Shown here: one piece after another, positions 44,218 through 54,610 of the stretch
Layout of the letters: the number at the start of each line of letters is the position of its first letter
Position numbering within the stretch: the first letter of the stretch is position 1
Origin: Lytechinus variegatus
Taxonomy: Eukaryota; Echinodermata; Echinoidea; Temnopleuroida; Toxopneustidae
Assembly: GCF_018143015.1 (NCBI RefSeq)
Contig: NC_054752.1
Span: forward strand, 2,666,001 to 2,730,000
DNA length: 64,000 nt
Reading direction: 5' to 3'
The notes under the pieces: generated by a model
What the model saw: the letters and a program-made list of their open reading frames with translations, nothing else
The model's database searches: none
What the model was told of the DNA's origin: nothing
Position numbers and translations under genes: made by a program

Positions 44218-46299
44218 CATAGGCAGATCCAGGGGGCCCGCGCCCCCTCCCCTATTGGCGGAGCAAAAAAAAAGCTGGGAAGGGGTTGAAGAGAGGAGAA
44301 AAAGAAAAGGAAAGGAAGGGAAGTCAATATACAAAAAATATTTCAACTCAGACAAGCTTTCAATATTTTGTTTGATTTACAAACTAATTTGAAAAAAAGT
44401 GCTTTGTAAATTGTCTGTTTTATGGTCTTAAAATATCAACATTTTCTGCTCGAGCTGCGCGCTTACATTATTTGTGTCAAGTACCTATCCCATTCAGGTC
44501 TGATTGTCAAAACGTATCAGCTTGCGAATTGCACTCGCATCATTTTTTTAGTGCAATCCATATCCACTTCACAATTTTCCTACACAGTGCTTGAAATAGG
44601 CTTAGTGCTTAGATTGACCATTTTTCAGCTCGCGCTTCGCGCTCTAATTATTGATTTTTTTTAATCTTTCATGTATTTTGTCCTGAAGATAATTCGGAAC
44701 ATTCTGGGCACTGTTTGTGATCTTGAACAAGATGCGTATGTAACTAGACAATTATTATTGCAAACGCGAAGCGCGAGCAGACATTTTTAATAAATGTTCT
44801 AGCATGATCGGAATCGGACCTGTTAAGGACTGTTTACAGCTACCCACGAATACGGTACATATTTCAATAATGGGATAGGTGTCTATAACTAAACAATTGA
44901 AGCGAGCGCGAAGCGCGATGCGGAATAAAATTTAGATTTTAGACCTAAAAGCGGGCCACTCTATTCATATTTTGTAAATTATGAATAGGATTTGGTTAAT
45001 TGGGTATCATTGATAATACGAGTGTGAAGCGCGAGCAGATAATTATTGATATTCTGATCTGAAACTGGATAAGCATATTTGAAATAAAGAACATGCAGGA
45101 TATCAAAATAAACATGCGGGCGCATTTTTTAGATTTAGACCTAGAATCTGGGCATTCTGAATACATGTTTTTTAATCATGAAGATCAATAATGCAAGCGC
45201 GAGCTGAAAATATTTGATATTACGATCTGAAAAGGGTCAATCTCAAAACTATTTCAAGTACTGTGTAGGAAAATTGTGAAGTGGATGTGGATCACACTAA
45301 ATGAATGATGAAAGCGCGAAGCGCGATCTTATATTTTTTAAAATTAATTTTAACAAAGGACCGGGACGTTCTAGGCGGGACATTTTGTCATCATATGAAA
45401 ATGGTGATTATCTTCCTATTATTCCTAAGCTTGTCGATATTCCATTCTGAAAAGACCCAATTTAGTGATCAGGAATTCATGAAAATGTTATTAATATGCG
45501 TAATGACAGCGTGGAAGTGGTTGTTTTTAAGACTTGAAAACTAGAAATTTCAAGCATTTTGTAATTATGAATACACATTACAGTGGTCAATTCATTTTTA
45601 AGAATAAAGGCGAGCGCAAATCGCGAGCTGAATACTTTTAAATAAAATGTAATGAAAAGGTTAGGGTTTCTGCTTGCTTATACTCACCAATCAAATGCGA
45701 GCGCGCAGCGCTAATTTACAGGCCTACGTTTTGACAGTCAAATCTGTAAATGGATATTTTGAGAAATTTATGGAATACACGAAGACAATGTAAACTGGGA
45801 AAATCAAATAATGCGACTACGTATAAAGCGTGACTTTAAAATGTTGATATGTAGACCATATTAACAGACATTTTGCAGAGTGCATCAAATTTGTAAATGG
45901 AAAAAACAATGAAAGCTTGATGTCCGAGATGAAATATGTTTTGTATATTGAATTCAAATCTTGATATTTTAAGCTCCATATCAGCCTATTAGCATTGAGC
46001 AAGATAGGATTAGGAATCTCATCGAACAGGCAATTCGAGCGCGAAGTGCGAGTGAAAATTTTATTTAGTAACATGAGAGATTCTTTTTTTTTGCAAGTGC
46101 AAGTCTTCCCACAACATTATTTTATTCACTCGTCTTCCTCCTTTTATTTTCTTCTTCTTTTTTCCTTCTGTCTTTCCCCTTCTTTTTCCTTTTTTTCTTT
46201 TCTTTTCTCCTTTCTCTTTTTTTTGCTCTGCCAATTTTTCCAGGGGGCACCTGGGGGGGGGGGGCACGTGCCCCCAGGCCCCCCGTAGCTACGCCACTG
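44218..46299. mobile_element. Two head-to-head elements with GCGAGCGCGAAGCGCGAGC arrays (cluster 2)
   Basis: The left edge GGCAGATCCAGGGGGCCCGC is the GGATCC-type hAT-like end. The motif then appears in inverse orientation at about 44448 and 44628-44645 (GCTCGCGCTTCGCGCTC), and forward at about 44762, 44903, 45018, 45192, 45310, 45610, 45697 and 46035, with degraded units near 45815 and 45913. The right edge is GTAGCTACGCCACTG at 46299, the inverse of CAGTGGCGTAGCTAC. The flip in orientation between 44650 and 44760 suggests two elements joined. No 8-bp duplication linking the outer edges was found. Confidence 0.65.
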
Positions 46300-46307
46300 C
46301 CTGGGAA

Positions 46308-46855
46308 GCGGGGGTGCTGAAGCACCCTATAATCAGATTTTCTTTGGGGTGCTATTAAGTGTGTATTATTTTCCATAGAGGCAGCACCCCCTGGAATTCT
46401 GGAAGGTGTGATAAAATTGAGAAATGTAACAAAAGTGACCTTCATTTTGTAGTGATAACTTTTTTTTTGCTTTTCAAATTTCTCGGGACCGAAACGGAGA
46501 AAGGTTTTCACTATACAAAACCTCCATTTTGTAGTGAAAACCACGTTTTTCTTTTCATATTTACATCAGCAACATCAGTTAAAAAAATAATTCCCAGGCA
46601 CTAGCTAGATTACCGAACATGCAAATTTAAAGAATGTTTGTTAAATAATAACCTTTTGTGTGCCTTTCCCAGGGGCCGCGGAAGCGGGGGGTGGCTTCAG
46701 CTCCCACTTTTTTTTCCAAAACGGTGTATAAAAACCTTTAAAAAAGGTAAAAACGTTAAAAGTACCAGATGATTGTGACTTTTTGAATGGTCAGCCCCCA
46801 TTTTTGGCTCTGCCTCCCTTCCCCACTTTGAAAACCGTTCCGCGGCCCCTGTTTA
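46308..46855. repeat. Dispersed repeats: AGCACCCT/GGTGCT block and a CAGGGGCCGCGGAA MITE
   Basis: 46310-46460 repeats the GGTGCTGAAGCACCCT, TATTATTTTCCA, CCCCTGGAATTCTGGAA and TTTTTTTTGC series found at 13290-13440. At about 46672-46853 a small element has CAGGGGCCGCGGAAGCG at the left and CCGTTCCGCGGCCCCTG at the right. Its flanks do not give a clean 8-bp duplication. Confidence 0.55.
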
Positions 46856-47219
46856 CCATGCATGACCCCCCCGTAATTATGATTATTGTGCCAACGTATT
46901 TTACGTGGATTGAAAAATGAGATCGATATTCCTACAGGAGAAAAATATACTTCAACCCAAATTAACAAAAGACTCTAGAAACACACGCCTTCTCCCTTTC
47001 TGAATCACCTCCTATTTCATTTTGGTGGTGCTTATGCTATTTTTTCACGGTCAAAACGCTAATTACAAATTTCATGAAAGTTGCTTCAGCCCATTATTCT
47101 AGCAACAAGTTGTTAAGTTTTAAGAAAATGTTTTTACTGAAAAAAAAGAGCTTTGATGTTGTTTGAAGGTTTGCATGGTGGCACGTACAATCGCTGATGT
47201 AGTTTACGGTACACCATGT

Positions 47220-47645
47220 GGAGTGTTATAGAAACAGTGGATAGAAGAAGAGAAGAAATGGATAGGCGAGAAAGTGGAGATTTGAGAGTAGAGTATTCTT
47301 TTTTGAAAGTAGTCCTGAAAAGGACTGTAAACCAGATGGAATGTTGAGTGAGAACAGCTTGAGTAGTGGAGCTGATGAGGAGATGCTGGCTTGAGTCGGC
47401 GAGTAGAGATGATAAGTAGAAGCAGTAGAGAGACTCGACGTACGTTTCGGGCAGGTTGACTGTCCGTCTTCAGGAGTGCCCGAAAGTGAAGACCGTTTTG
47501 TTTTTGTTTTTTGCTTGTCAAATTTTTTTCGGTACGAAATATCCTTCATTTTGGGTAAAAAAACCCTTTTTTTTGCTTGTCAAATTTTCCCTCCCCAAAA
47601 ATGTGCCCCCTACCCCCTTTGGAAAATCCTGGATCCGCCCCTGTT
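47220..47645. mobile_element. Repeat with CTGAAGA-stem-CGAAACGT motif and a GGATCC-type right end
   Basis: On the minus strand 47440-47480 reads CTGAAGACGGACAG, TCAA, CCTGCCCGAAACGTACG. This is a stem closed by CGGACAG/CTGCCCG between CTGAAGA and GAAACG, a layout seen in many metazoan retroelement repeats. The right part has two TTTTTGCTTGTCAAATTTT phrases and ends CTGGATCCGCCCCTG at 47643, the inverse of a hAT-like end. The two parts may be unrelated elements. Confidence 0.4.
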
Positions 47646-47956
47646 GTAGATCTATACGTTATTTTCAAATCCATTGACATTCGGTTTGGATCTGGTTTCT
47701 GAATGAACTCGTGAGGGGTGACACGACCAATTTTTTTCCCGATATTTCAGATGGCGTATAATAGAGAAATAGGATTGTAATAGAGTTTTGATTCAGAACG
47801 ATGTAAATTATGGTAAGGGTTCATAGTTTGGGGGTTAACTTTTTTTTTGTTTGGCCTAACCGTTGAGCAGATTTTCCATCGGAGCAATTGTCGCCGGAGC
47901 AAATGTCATGGAACCCTTATTAGGAGGATGGTTTTGATGATGTTCAAAATTCAATT

Positions 47957-48515
47957 CAGGGCCCCGTTTTACAAAGAGTAACGATTTATCCGATCAATCA
48001 CAACTATGGACGGCCAGAAACGTCAACATTTATTATGCTGATGTTTGTTCAAAATATTTTCCAACTATTATGTACTAGTGTATTCCTGCATTCATTATCA
48101 AAAAAAATCATTGTGCTTCTCTTTGTTTACAGACTAAGGATAATGTGCCAATTTCCTAAAGAAAAAATTATATGACATTGATGGATTTCCATTGAGTTAC
48201 GGTTGAATGGATCAATCGTAACTCTTCGTAAGACGGGCCCAGGGCCCTGTCTTACAAACAGTTACGATTGATCCGATCAATCGAAAATATGGACGGCCAG
48301 CGACGTCAATATCTAAAATTCAAATTTGTTCAAAATATTTACTAGATATGATGTATATTCATACATTCATCATTCTCTTGAAGATTCAATGTGATTCTTT
48401 TTGTTTGCTAAGGACATTGTGCAAATATCCGGAAAAATAAATTATGGTATGGATGGATTTCCATGCAGTTGAGATTGATCGGATCAATCGTAACTCTTTG
48501 TAAGACGGGGTCCTG
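47957..48515. mobile_element. Tandem pair of ~280-bp MITEs sharing CAGGGCCC ends
   Basis: Copy A (about 47957-48243) starts CAGGGCCCCGTTTTACAAAG and ends CTTCGTAAGACGGGCCCAGG. Copy B (about 48240-48515) starts CAGGGCCCTGTCTTACAAA and ends CTTTGTAAGACGGGGTCCTG. Both arms hold CGATCAATC with TATGGACGGCCAG near the left and GGATCAATCGTAACTC near the right. They share the CAGGG at the joint. Confidence 0.8.
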
Positions 48516-50678
48516 ATGTCATTTGACTCCGACTAATGTAACAGTAGCCACTGAAAGGGGGGGGGGGGCTATGGGGCATTAGCCCCTCCAGATTTCAATA
48601 AAAACGTGAAAATGACAATTGTGATTTTTGAAGGTTCAGCCTCCCCCACTTTTGCCTCAAACCTTAATTCAAAAAAAGAGTTATGTTTCCCTGTTTTGGA
48701 GATTTCTCATGACTTCCGACGACATTAGCATTTTCTTAAATGGTTTTCTGGTTACGCAGGCGTAGCGCACAAAATTTTTATTTGCAAGAATATTCAGTGT
48801 TGATATCATCTTGGCATACTTCAAAAAGAGGGAATATAGAAGTACGTGCATAAATAAACCAAAAAGGAGGAATTATCATAACTACGTGCGTAATTTATGA
48901 TCATTCTTGTCATGTTATGTATTATTTTGAACCACACCACAACTTATAAAAATCTGTCATCAATTCATTATATTTTGTTATATTATGTTATCTTATGCAT
49001 GTTTTATAATTTTGTTCTTATATCACGTTTTTAATCTTTAGAAATGTTACATAAATATATAAATGTTATTTATGTCCTTTCCTATATGGTAATATACATT
49101 GTTTTATATTTCCCGATTGTTAAACTTATGTTTTTATCTTGATGCTACTTTATTGTAATCTTATCGGGATTCAAACTTGTACGGGTTTGTCAAACCCTTT
49201 TTTGTATCCCTTGACATGTTTTTTCTTTGTATGTTGTACTTGTCTAAATAAATACAAATACACATGACACTTGGAAAACAACTGGATGAGAATTAATATT
49301 GGAGAGACTTCCACGGAAGGCTATGTGCGTTGATTATGATGTCGTCCATGCAGATGCATAAACGAGTACCTCTGAGCTCATTATCTGCTCACGGAAAAAA
49401 AAACCTTCATCGTTTTATTTTGGTTAGTCTAAATAATCAGGCTAAAAGAATATTTATAATTATTTTATTGTATCGCTTCGTGAGAATGATGTCGTCCAGA
49501 TGCAATAATTTACTCGCGGAAATACTGAGGACAAATTAAGCGTGAGGCGAGATCAATTATCTGTCCACAATTCACATAGTCGGTTTTCCCTCAAGGTAAA
49601 TGAAGAGGGTGAATTATGCGTGGGAAATAATTGCGATGTTTAATAATGTGATACTTAACGTGCTATCATTATTATTACTGCAGCTAATAATTCTTGTACC
49701 TCACTTAGAGCGGGTTTCTTACGTGGGTGTGGGTGAAGCGGAAACGGAGGAAAGAAATATAAAAAGGGAGATAGAGAGAGAATGAGGGGGGGGGGGGAGA
49801 TGGGGGTTAATAAAATTGACACTGAGAGGCAATCATTATGTAGGTCTTAACTCATGAGACCACACAATAAGTTCTCATTAGACGTTCCGCGTTAACGAGA
49901 GAAAATGTTCCAGTGTTTTAAATTAACACCAATTATCTCAATAATTGCACCTTCCCACCGTTTTGCAACAGATGAACGACCCTTTCCGACCGGCTGACAC
50001 GACTAACGCATCAGACGCAACGGCAATGGCATGTTGGAAGGGGTTGACGGTTTACCCGGGGAATCGATCCAACGCCCAATCCTGGCAGCGATTGAAACAT
50101 TTCATTTTATTTTAATTCATTCCATTTATTTCCATATCAAACAAACATTCAAGTTACATAGTATGCGCTGTGAAACAATGTGAGGCAATCAAATTAATTA
50201 AATAATGAGTTTAAAATTACAATATAGGCAGGGCGTATAAATTTAAAGTAATATCCTGGAGGTCAAATTAAATCAAATTGAACTGAAACAAATTAAATTG
50301 AATTTCATTGAATTTCATTTCATTTCACTTTGATATAATCTAGTTTAATCCAATTCAATTACATTTCATTTCGTTCATTCCCATTTCCAACGATTACAAT
50401 ATGTGTGTGTATTTGAGTTTTGTCAGACGTGTATCAATCAGGTATGATTATTTACGTCTGGGACCGACCTTTAACGTCACCATCCGAAATACGTGATCAG
50501 GGCTCGAACCTCGAACCTCCGCATCAATTTGTAACTTCCCCACAGCTTGGATAACAGGCGCACGCCACAACGCCCAGTTGTCACACAATATGTGTGACAT
50601 TGTACATCTTGATATTGGCAATAATATCGCATATATATCTACGAACAGAAATGATAACAGTGAAGATTATTATACAAA
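48516..50678. other. Intergenic, no gene recognised
   Basis: AT-rich DNA. TTTGTATGTTGTACTTGTC followed by AATAAATACAAATAC at about 49215-49262 looks like the 3' end of a retroelement or an old transcript end. At 50100-50400 there are runs of AATTGAATTTCATT-type words. A G-run with AGAG repeats lies at 49770-49800. Confidence 0.4.
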
Positions 50679-50844
50679 CAGGGGGCCGTTTCATGAAGCT
50701 GTTCGTAAGTTCAAAGCGACTTTACGAACGACTGGTGATCATTTCTTACGCGCTAAACCATCGCCAATGTATACACCATTTACCACAAGAAAGGATCACC
50801 AGTCGCTCTTAACTTGTGAACAGCTTTATGAAACACCCGCCTGG
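50679..50844. mobile_element. MITE, CCAGG-GTTTCATAAAGC family, copy 2
   Basis: CAGGGGGCCGTTTCATGAAGC and GCTTTATGAAACACCCGCCTGG are inverted ends. The inner GACTGGTGATC and GATCACCAGTCG match copy 1 at 5856. It is separated from copy 3 by only 33 bases. Confidence 0.8.
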
Positions 50845-50877
50845 TTTTAAATGAAGGAGGCTGCAAAAAAGGGGAAG

Positions 50878-51067
50878 CAGGGTGACGTTTCATAAAGCTG
50901 TTCGTAAAGTTACGCACAACTTTACGAACGACTGGAACATGTTCTTATACACAAGTTCTTAGGTCATAACTCAATTACATAGGGATATCACATATCACAA
51001 GAAAGGATCACCAGTCGTGCGTAAAGTCAGTCGTATCTTACGAACAGCTTTATGAAACACCCACCTG
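50878..51067. mobile_element. MITE, CCAGG-GTTTCATAAAGC family, copy 3
   Basis: It starts CAGGGTGACGTTTCATAAAGC and ends GCTTTATGAAACACCCACCTGG. The arms contain TTTACGAACGACTGG and its inverse with AAAGGATCACCAGTCG. Copies 2 and 3 lie in direct tandem order. Confidence 0.8.
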
Positions 51068-51309
51068 GTATGAGTCTCCAATTAAAAATTGTCTTATAAA
51101 TAGTATATATATGTATTTACTTTACCCTGTTCTCCGTATTGCATGCTCTTCAATCATTTCAATGTCTGTTTAATGCAAATAGAGGATGCTATTTTATAGA
51201 CAATTAAAAAAAAGTATAACAGGGGCAGTAATACGCTAGGACACTGTATTTCATATAACTGGATAATTCATACATCATTAATGTTATGCTGTAAAGAAAA
51301 CTAAGAAGG

Positions 51310-51665
51310 AACCATGGGCGGAAATCCCAGGGGGACAGGGGGACGCACCCCCTACCCAAAATAGTACGGGGGACACAAATGTCCCTCTACTATTTTGGTG
51401 TTTGATGGAAATAATAATACATATATAATACATAAATAAATGCATCATTCGAAATCGATATATAACGCAAGATGTATTTTAGACGAAATTACCTTACTTT
51501 TTGTTTTTTGGTGATTACCTTTCTTTTCATCTCTTTTTTTTTGCTTGTCAAATATCTTTTGGTCGAATGTACCTTAAATTTTGGGTGATAACTTTTTTTT
51601 TGCTTGTCAGATTTCCAGCCTCTGGCCCACCCTACCTTTAGGGACAGATTTCGGCCCTTGTAAGA
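51310..51665. repeat. Degenerate hAT-like repeat with TTTTTTTGCTTGTCA phrases
   Basis: GGGCGGAAATCCCAGGGGGAC at the left resembles the CAGNGGCGGATCCAGGGG ends, and TTTTTTTGCTTGTCAAAT and TTTTTTTTTGCTTGTCAGATT occur twice ~60 bases apart as in the family interior. The right end is unclear. Confidence 0.45.
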
Positions 51666-51984
51666 AAACATTGATATTGACCCTCTACATCGTACCTGAC
51701 TTTGTACAATATGCTTTTTAATACTGAACTTTTGGTGCCTAACCTACTCTGCTATCTTTAATTAATTTAAATTCAATGTTGAATTGTTTCCTTCATATTT
51801 TTTAAGAGCAAGTGAAGAGAAATAGAGACCACGCTTAAAATGTTAAGTGAAATATATACAGAATTGGAGAGGGGGTAAAAGAATTATGATAGGGGGTAAA
51901 GACGAGAGAGGGTATAAGAGAGAGGGGGGGGGGGGGGGGGGGACAAAGGGATGGGGGTGTGATCGAGGTATGAAACAGAATACA

Positions 51985-52090
51985 AACCTGAGAGGTGACT
52001 TAGCCTGACTAGACGCATAGGTCCGGGATTCGATCCCCGACCAACATGACCAATTAAGGCAACTTGAGCAAGGCGTTTCTATACACTGTT
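51985..52090 (+). mobile_element. Possible tRNA-like SINE head
   Basis: GACTTAGCCTGACTAGACGC followed by GGTCCGGGATTCGATCCCCG resembles polymerase III A and B boxes 30-40 bases apart. The downstream GACCAATTAAGGCAACTTGAG is unlike the SINE at 22183, so it may be a different family or chance. Confidence 0.3.
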
Positions 52091-52454
52091 GTAATAAATG
52101 ATTATATTTTTTTGGTAAAATATGTGGTGCAATAACGAGCAGTTTTTTAAAAACTAAATTACTACATACATACAATATCATAGGCCCATTTTTGCGAAAT
52201 ACATATGATTACAGACATCAAATTATCAGGGCTCAAAAATCTCCCCTCCAGTCATCTATTAATAATGATACTAAAATATATTTCAATATTTACAGTGATA
52301 TTGATGTATGGTTAGTAACAATATATCAAATGCCATGCATAATAGCCATGATAGCAGAGACTGGGTGGGGATGAATTCATTCAAGTTTTTAGTGATGAAA
52401 AGAGGAAAAATATAAGTAAATATGGTAGAGGAAAAGGTTTATTTTCAATTTTAT

Positions 52455-52825
52455 TGGTCTACTGCCGATTCGTCCAAGTGCCAACTCGTCTACTATCATT
52501 TGGTCTACCATCAGTTCGTCCTCTATCCGCATGGTGTAACTGCCATTTAGTCCTATCACCATTTCGTCTAATAACCAGTTGGTCCAATAGCCATTCAGTC
52601 CATGTAAGTGTTAATTGGGCGAAATGAACGCAAATAAAATGGATAATAGACCAATTGAACTGGTCAAGGGACGAAATGGTTATAGACGAACTAGCAACTA
52701 GACGAAGTGATGATTGGACCAAATGGTTATTGGACTAAATGGTTGTTAGACGAAGTGTTAATGGACGGAATGTCATTGGACTTAATGAAGGTATATGAAC
52801 GAGATGGCAGTAGACGAATTGGAAA
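52455..52825. mobile_element. Foldback element with arms of short degenerate repeats, copy 2
   Basis: The left arm has GATTCGTCCAAGTGCC, CAACTCGTCTACTATCATTT, GGTCTACCATCAGTTCGTCC; the right arm is the inverse series ending GGCAGTAGACGAATTGG. It matches the element at 30381 phrase by phrase and meets at 52610-52650. No reading frame is meaningful. Confidence 0.72.
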
Positions 52826-52829
52826 TTTA

Positions 52830-54284
52830 CCGAGGAAAAGAGAAGAGAGTGAGGAAACAAGATGACTTAATTGTGTAACTATATAAATATACCCACATAC
52901 ATGTACAATATTCTAAGATAAAATATCACATTCGGGCCCTTTTGCCCCTCCCCGACGTAATCTGACGCCAACACCTTCTTCTAGTACTGTGTAGACATGA
53001 TGTATAATTATTGGCAGTTAGTTCATTCTACATTGTTCACAAAAATAATTTTAGAAATTGTTGTACACACAATTTCTAAAAAAAAACAAACGACACATTT
53101 AGTTGCCTATTCTGTGGTGATTATCGGCTAGGTTAATAGATCTCATTATCTAGTGGGTTTACAACGTTTACAATAGGTGTATGATATTAACAATTAATAT
53201 CAACAGTGAAAAATAAACATTAGACTAGATATTGACATTAACGAATGCCAAAATTATGATAGGTTAATACAAATATTGCAATAAGTTAACAGCACACAAT
53301 TTCATAATGAAGCTGAATTGACAATAGTATTTACGATCTAATACATTTTACAAAAATAAATACTTTGACCGATTTGAATAGAGGGCCACAAATTTATGGC
53401 GCACATAGCCTTAGCTATAATGTCATGGATCTTTTTAATGAATCGGAAATAATCCTAGTTAATTGTACCACTTTTCAAGCAATGGATTGATGACGACAAC
53501 GATGATGATTAACAAAAAAAAAGAGATACGGATATTAAAGTGCATTTCCCATCAGTAAACATTCTATTATAAAAGAACCCAAACAATGTTCATTGATATA
53601 ATCTAGTTTATAACCTTTCCTTGTTGTTGAATTACACTTTGCAATTTTGGAACATATAGAGTCTCTTTTGTGATACTAGTATTAAATCTAGAACAAATGA
53701 TCGCTATTTATAACTTCATAAATACTCTATAACTTTTATGCTACTTTCGGACGTTGATTGATTTTTGGTAGATTTTCCCAGAGGAGGAGGGGGGGGTCAC
53801 TCCCCACATGACCTGCTACGCACCTGCGTCCAGAAAAAGCGTCGAATGGTCCCGTTTGAGGCACTCAGACGTCGTCTTTGGCAAAAAGGGCACAGGTTGC
53901 ATTTCAGCACCATTCGCTGGTAAATCGCCTATTAGAGTAGCCTTTTAGGGCTGCTAATTTGATTATAAAGATTACGCCTTTTAGGGTGCAACTTTTATTT
54001 GGGAAAATATGAGGAGACCCTGGGAGGAGACCTGGGAGCAGACCTAAGCCATAAACACAATAAAGGAAAATAATCCTCGCACACGCCGGCCAGTACGTTT
54101 AAAAACATACTTGTTCTCATGTTAGATTATTTGGTTTAGGAAAGGTATGTTACAATGTTTTGTTAATATTTCATTTATTCTTTATGTATTTGATTCTAAG
54201 TAAACCTGTATTATAGTAATTACCTCTATTTTGTAAAGTGCATAGAGATTCTGTAGAACATTATGCACAATATATAAGCATCTA

Positions 54285-54320
<36 letters not shown>

Positions 54321-54600
54321 GTCTCTTATATCTGGCTCTATACTAGGCAGCACGCGTTAAATATACCGCACGCCCACAGGTATCAAATTAATTGATTTCG
54401 ACCTTTACGCCACTAAGGGTATCAAATTAGGGAATTTCCCTGTTCACGCCACTTGGGGTGGCTTTTCTCATGGGTTACGCCATTTACATGATTTAGGATT
54501 GCAAATTTAGCCAATGTAATTGAGCCATTTAGGGTGCATTTCTGAGATGGTCGGAAACGAGTGGATAGCATTCCATGTGGAGAGTAACGGGGGGGGGGGG
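52830..54600. other. Intergenic, no gene recognised
   Basis: AT-rich DNA with an ATT microsatellite at 54287-54320, GATGAT at 53495 and a G-run at 54590-54606 just beyond the GPCR stop. At 53870-54560 short phrases of the type TTTAGGGTGC and TTACGCC recur loosely, perhaps an old repeat related to 29950-30250. Confidence 0.4.
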
Positions 54601-54610
54601 GGGGGGTGGT

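Noticed and set aside
46122-46544. 140-codon lysine/glutamate-rich frame on the minus strand
   Set aside because: Translation of a pyrimidine-rich repeat end within the hAT-like element; no motif.
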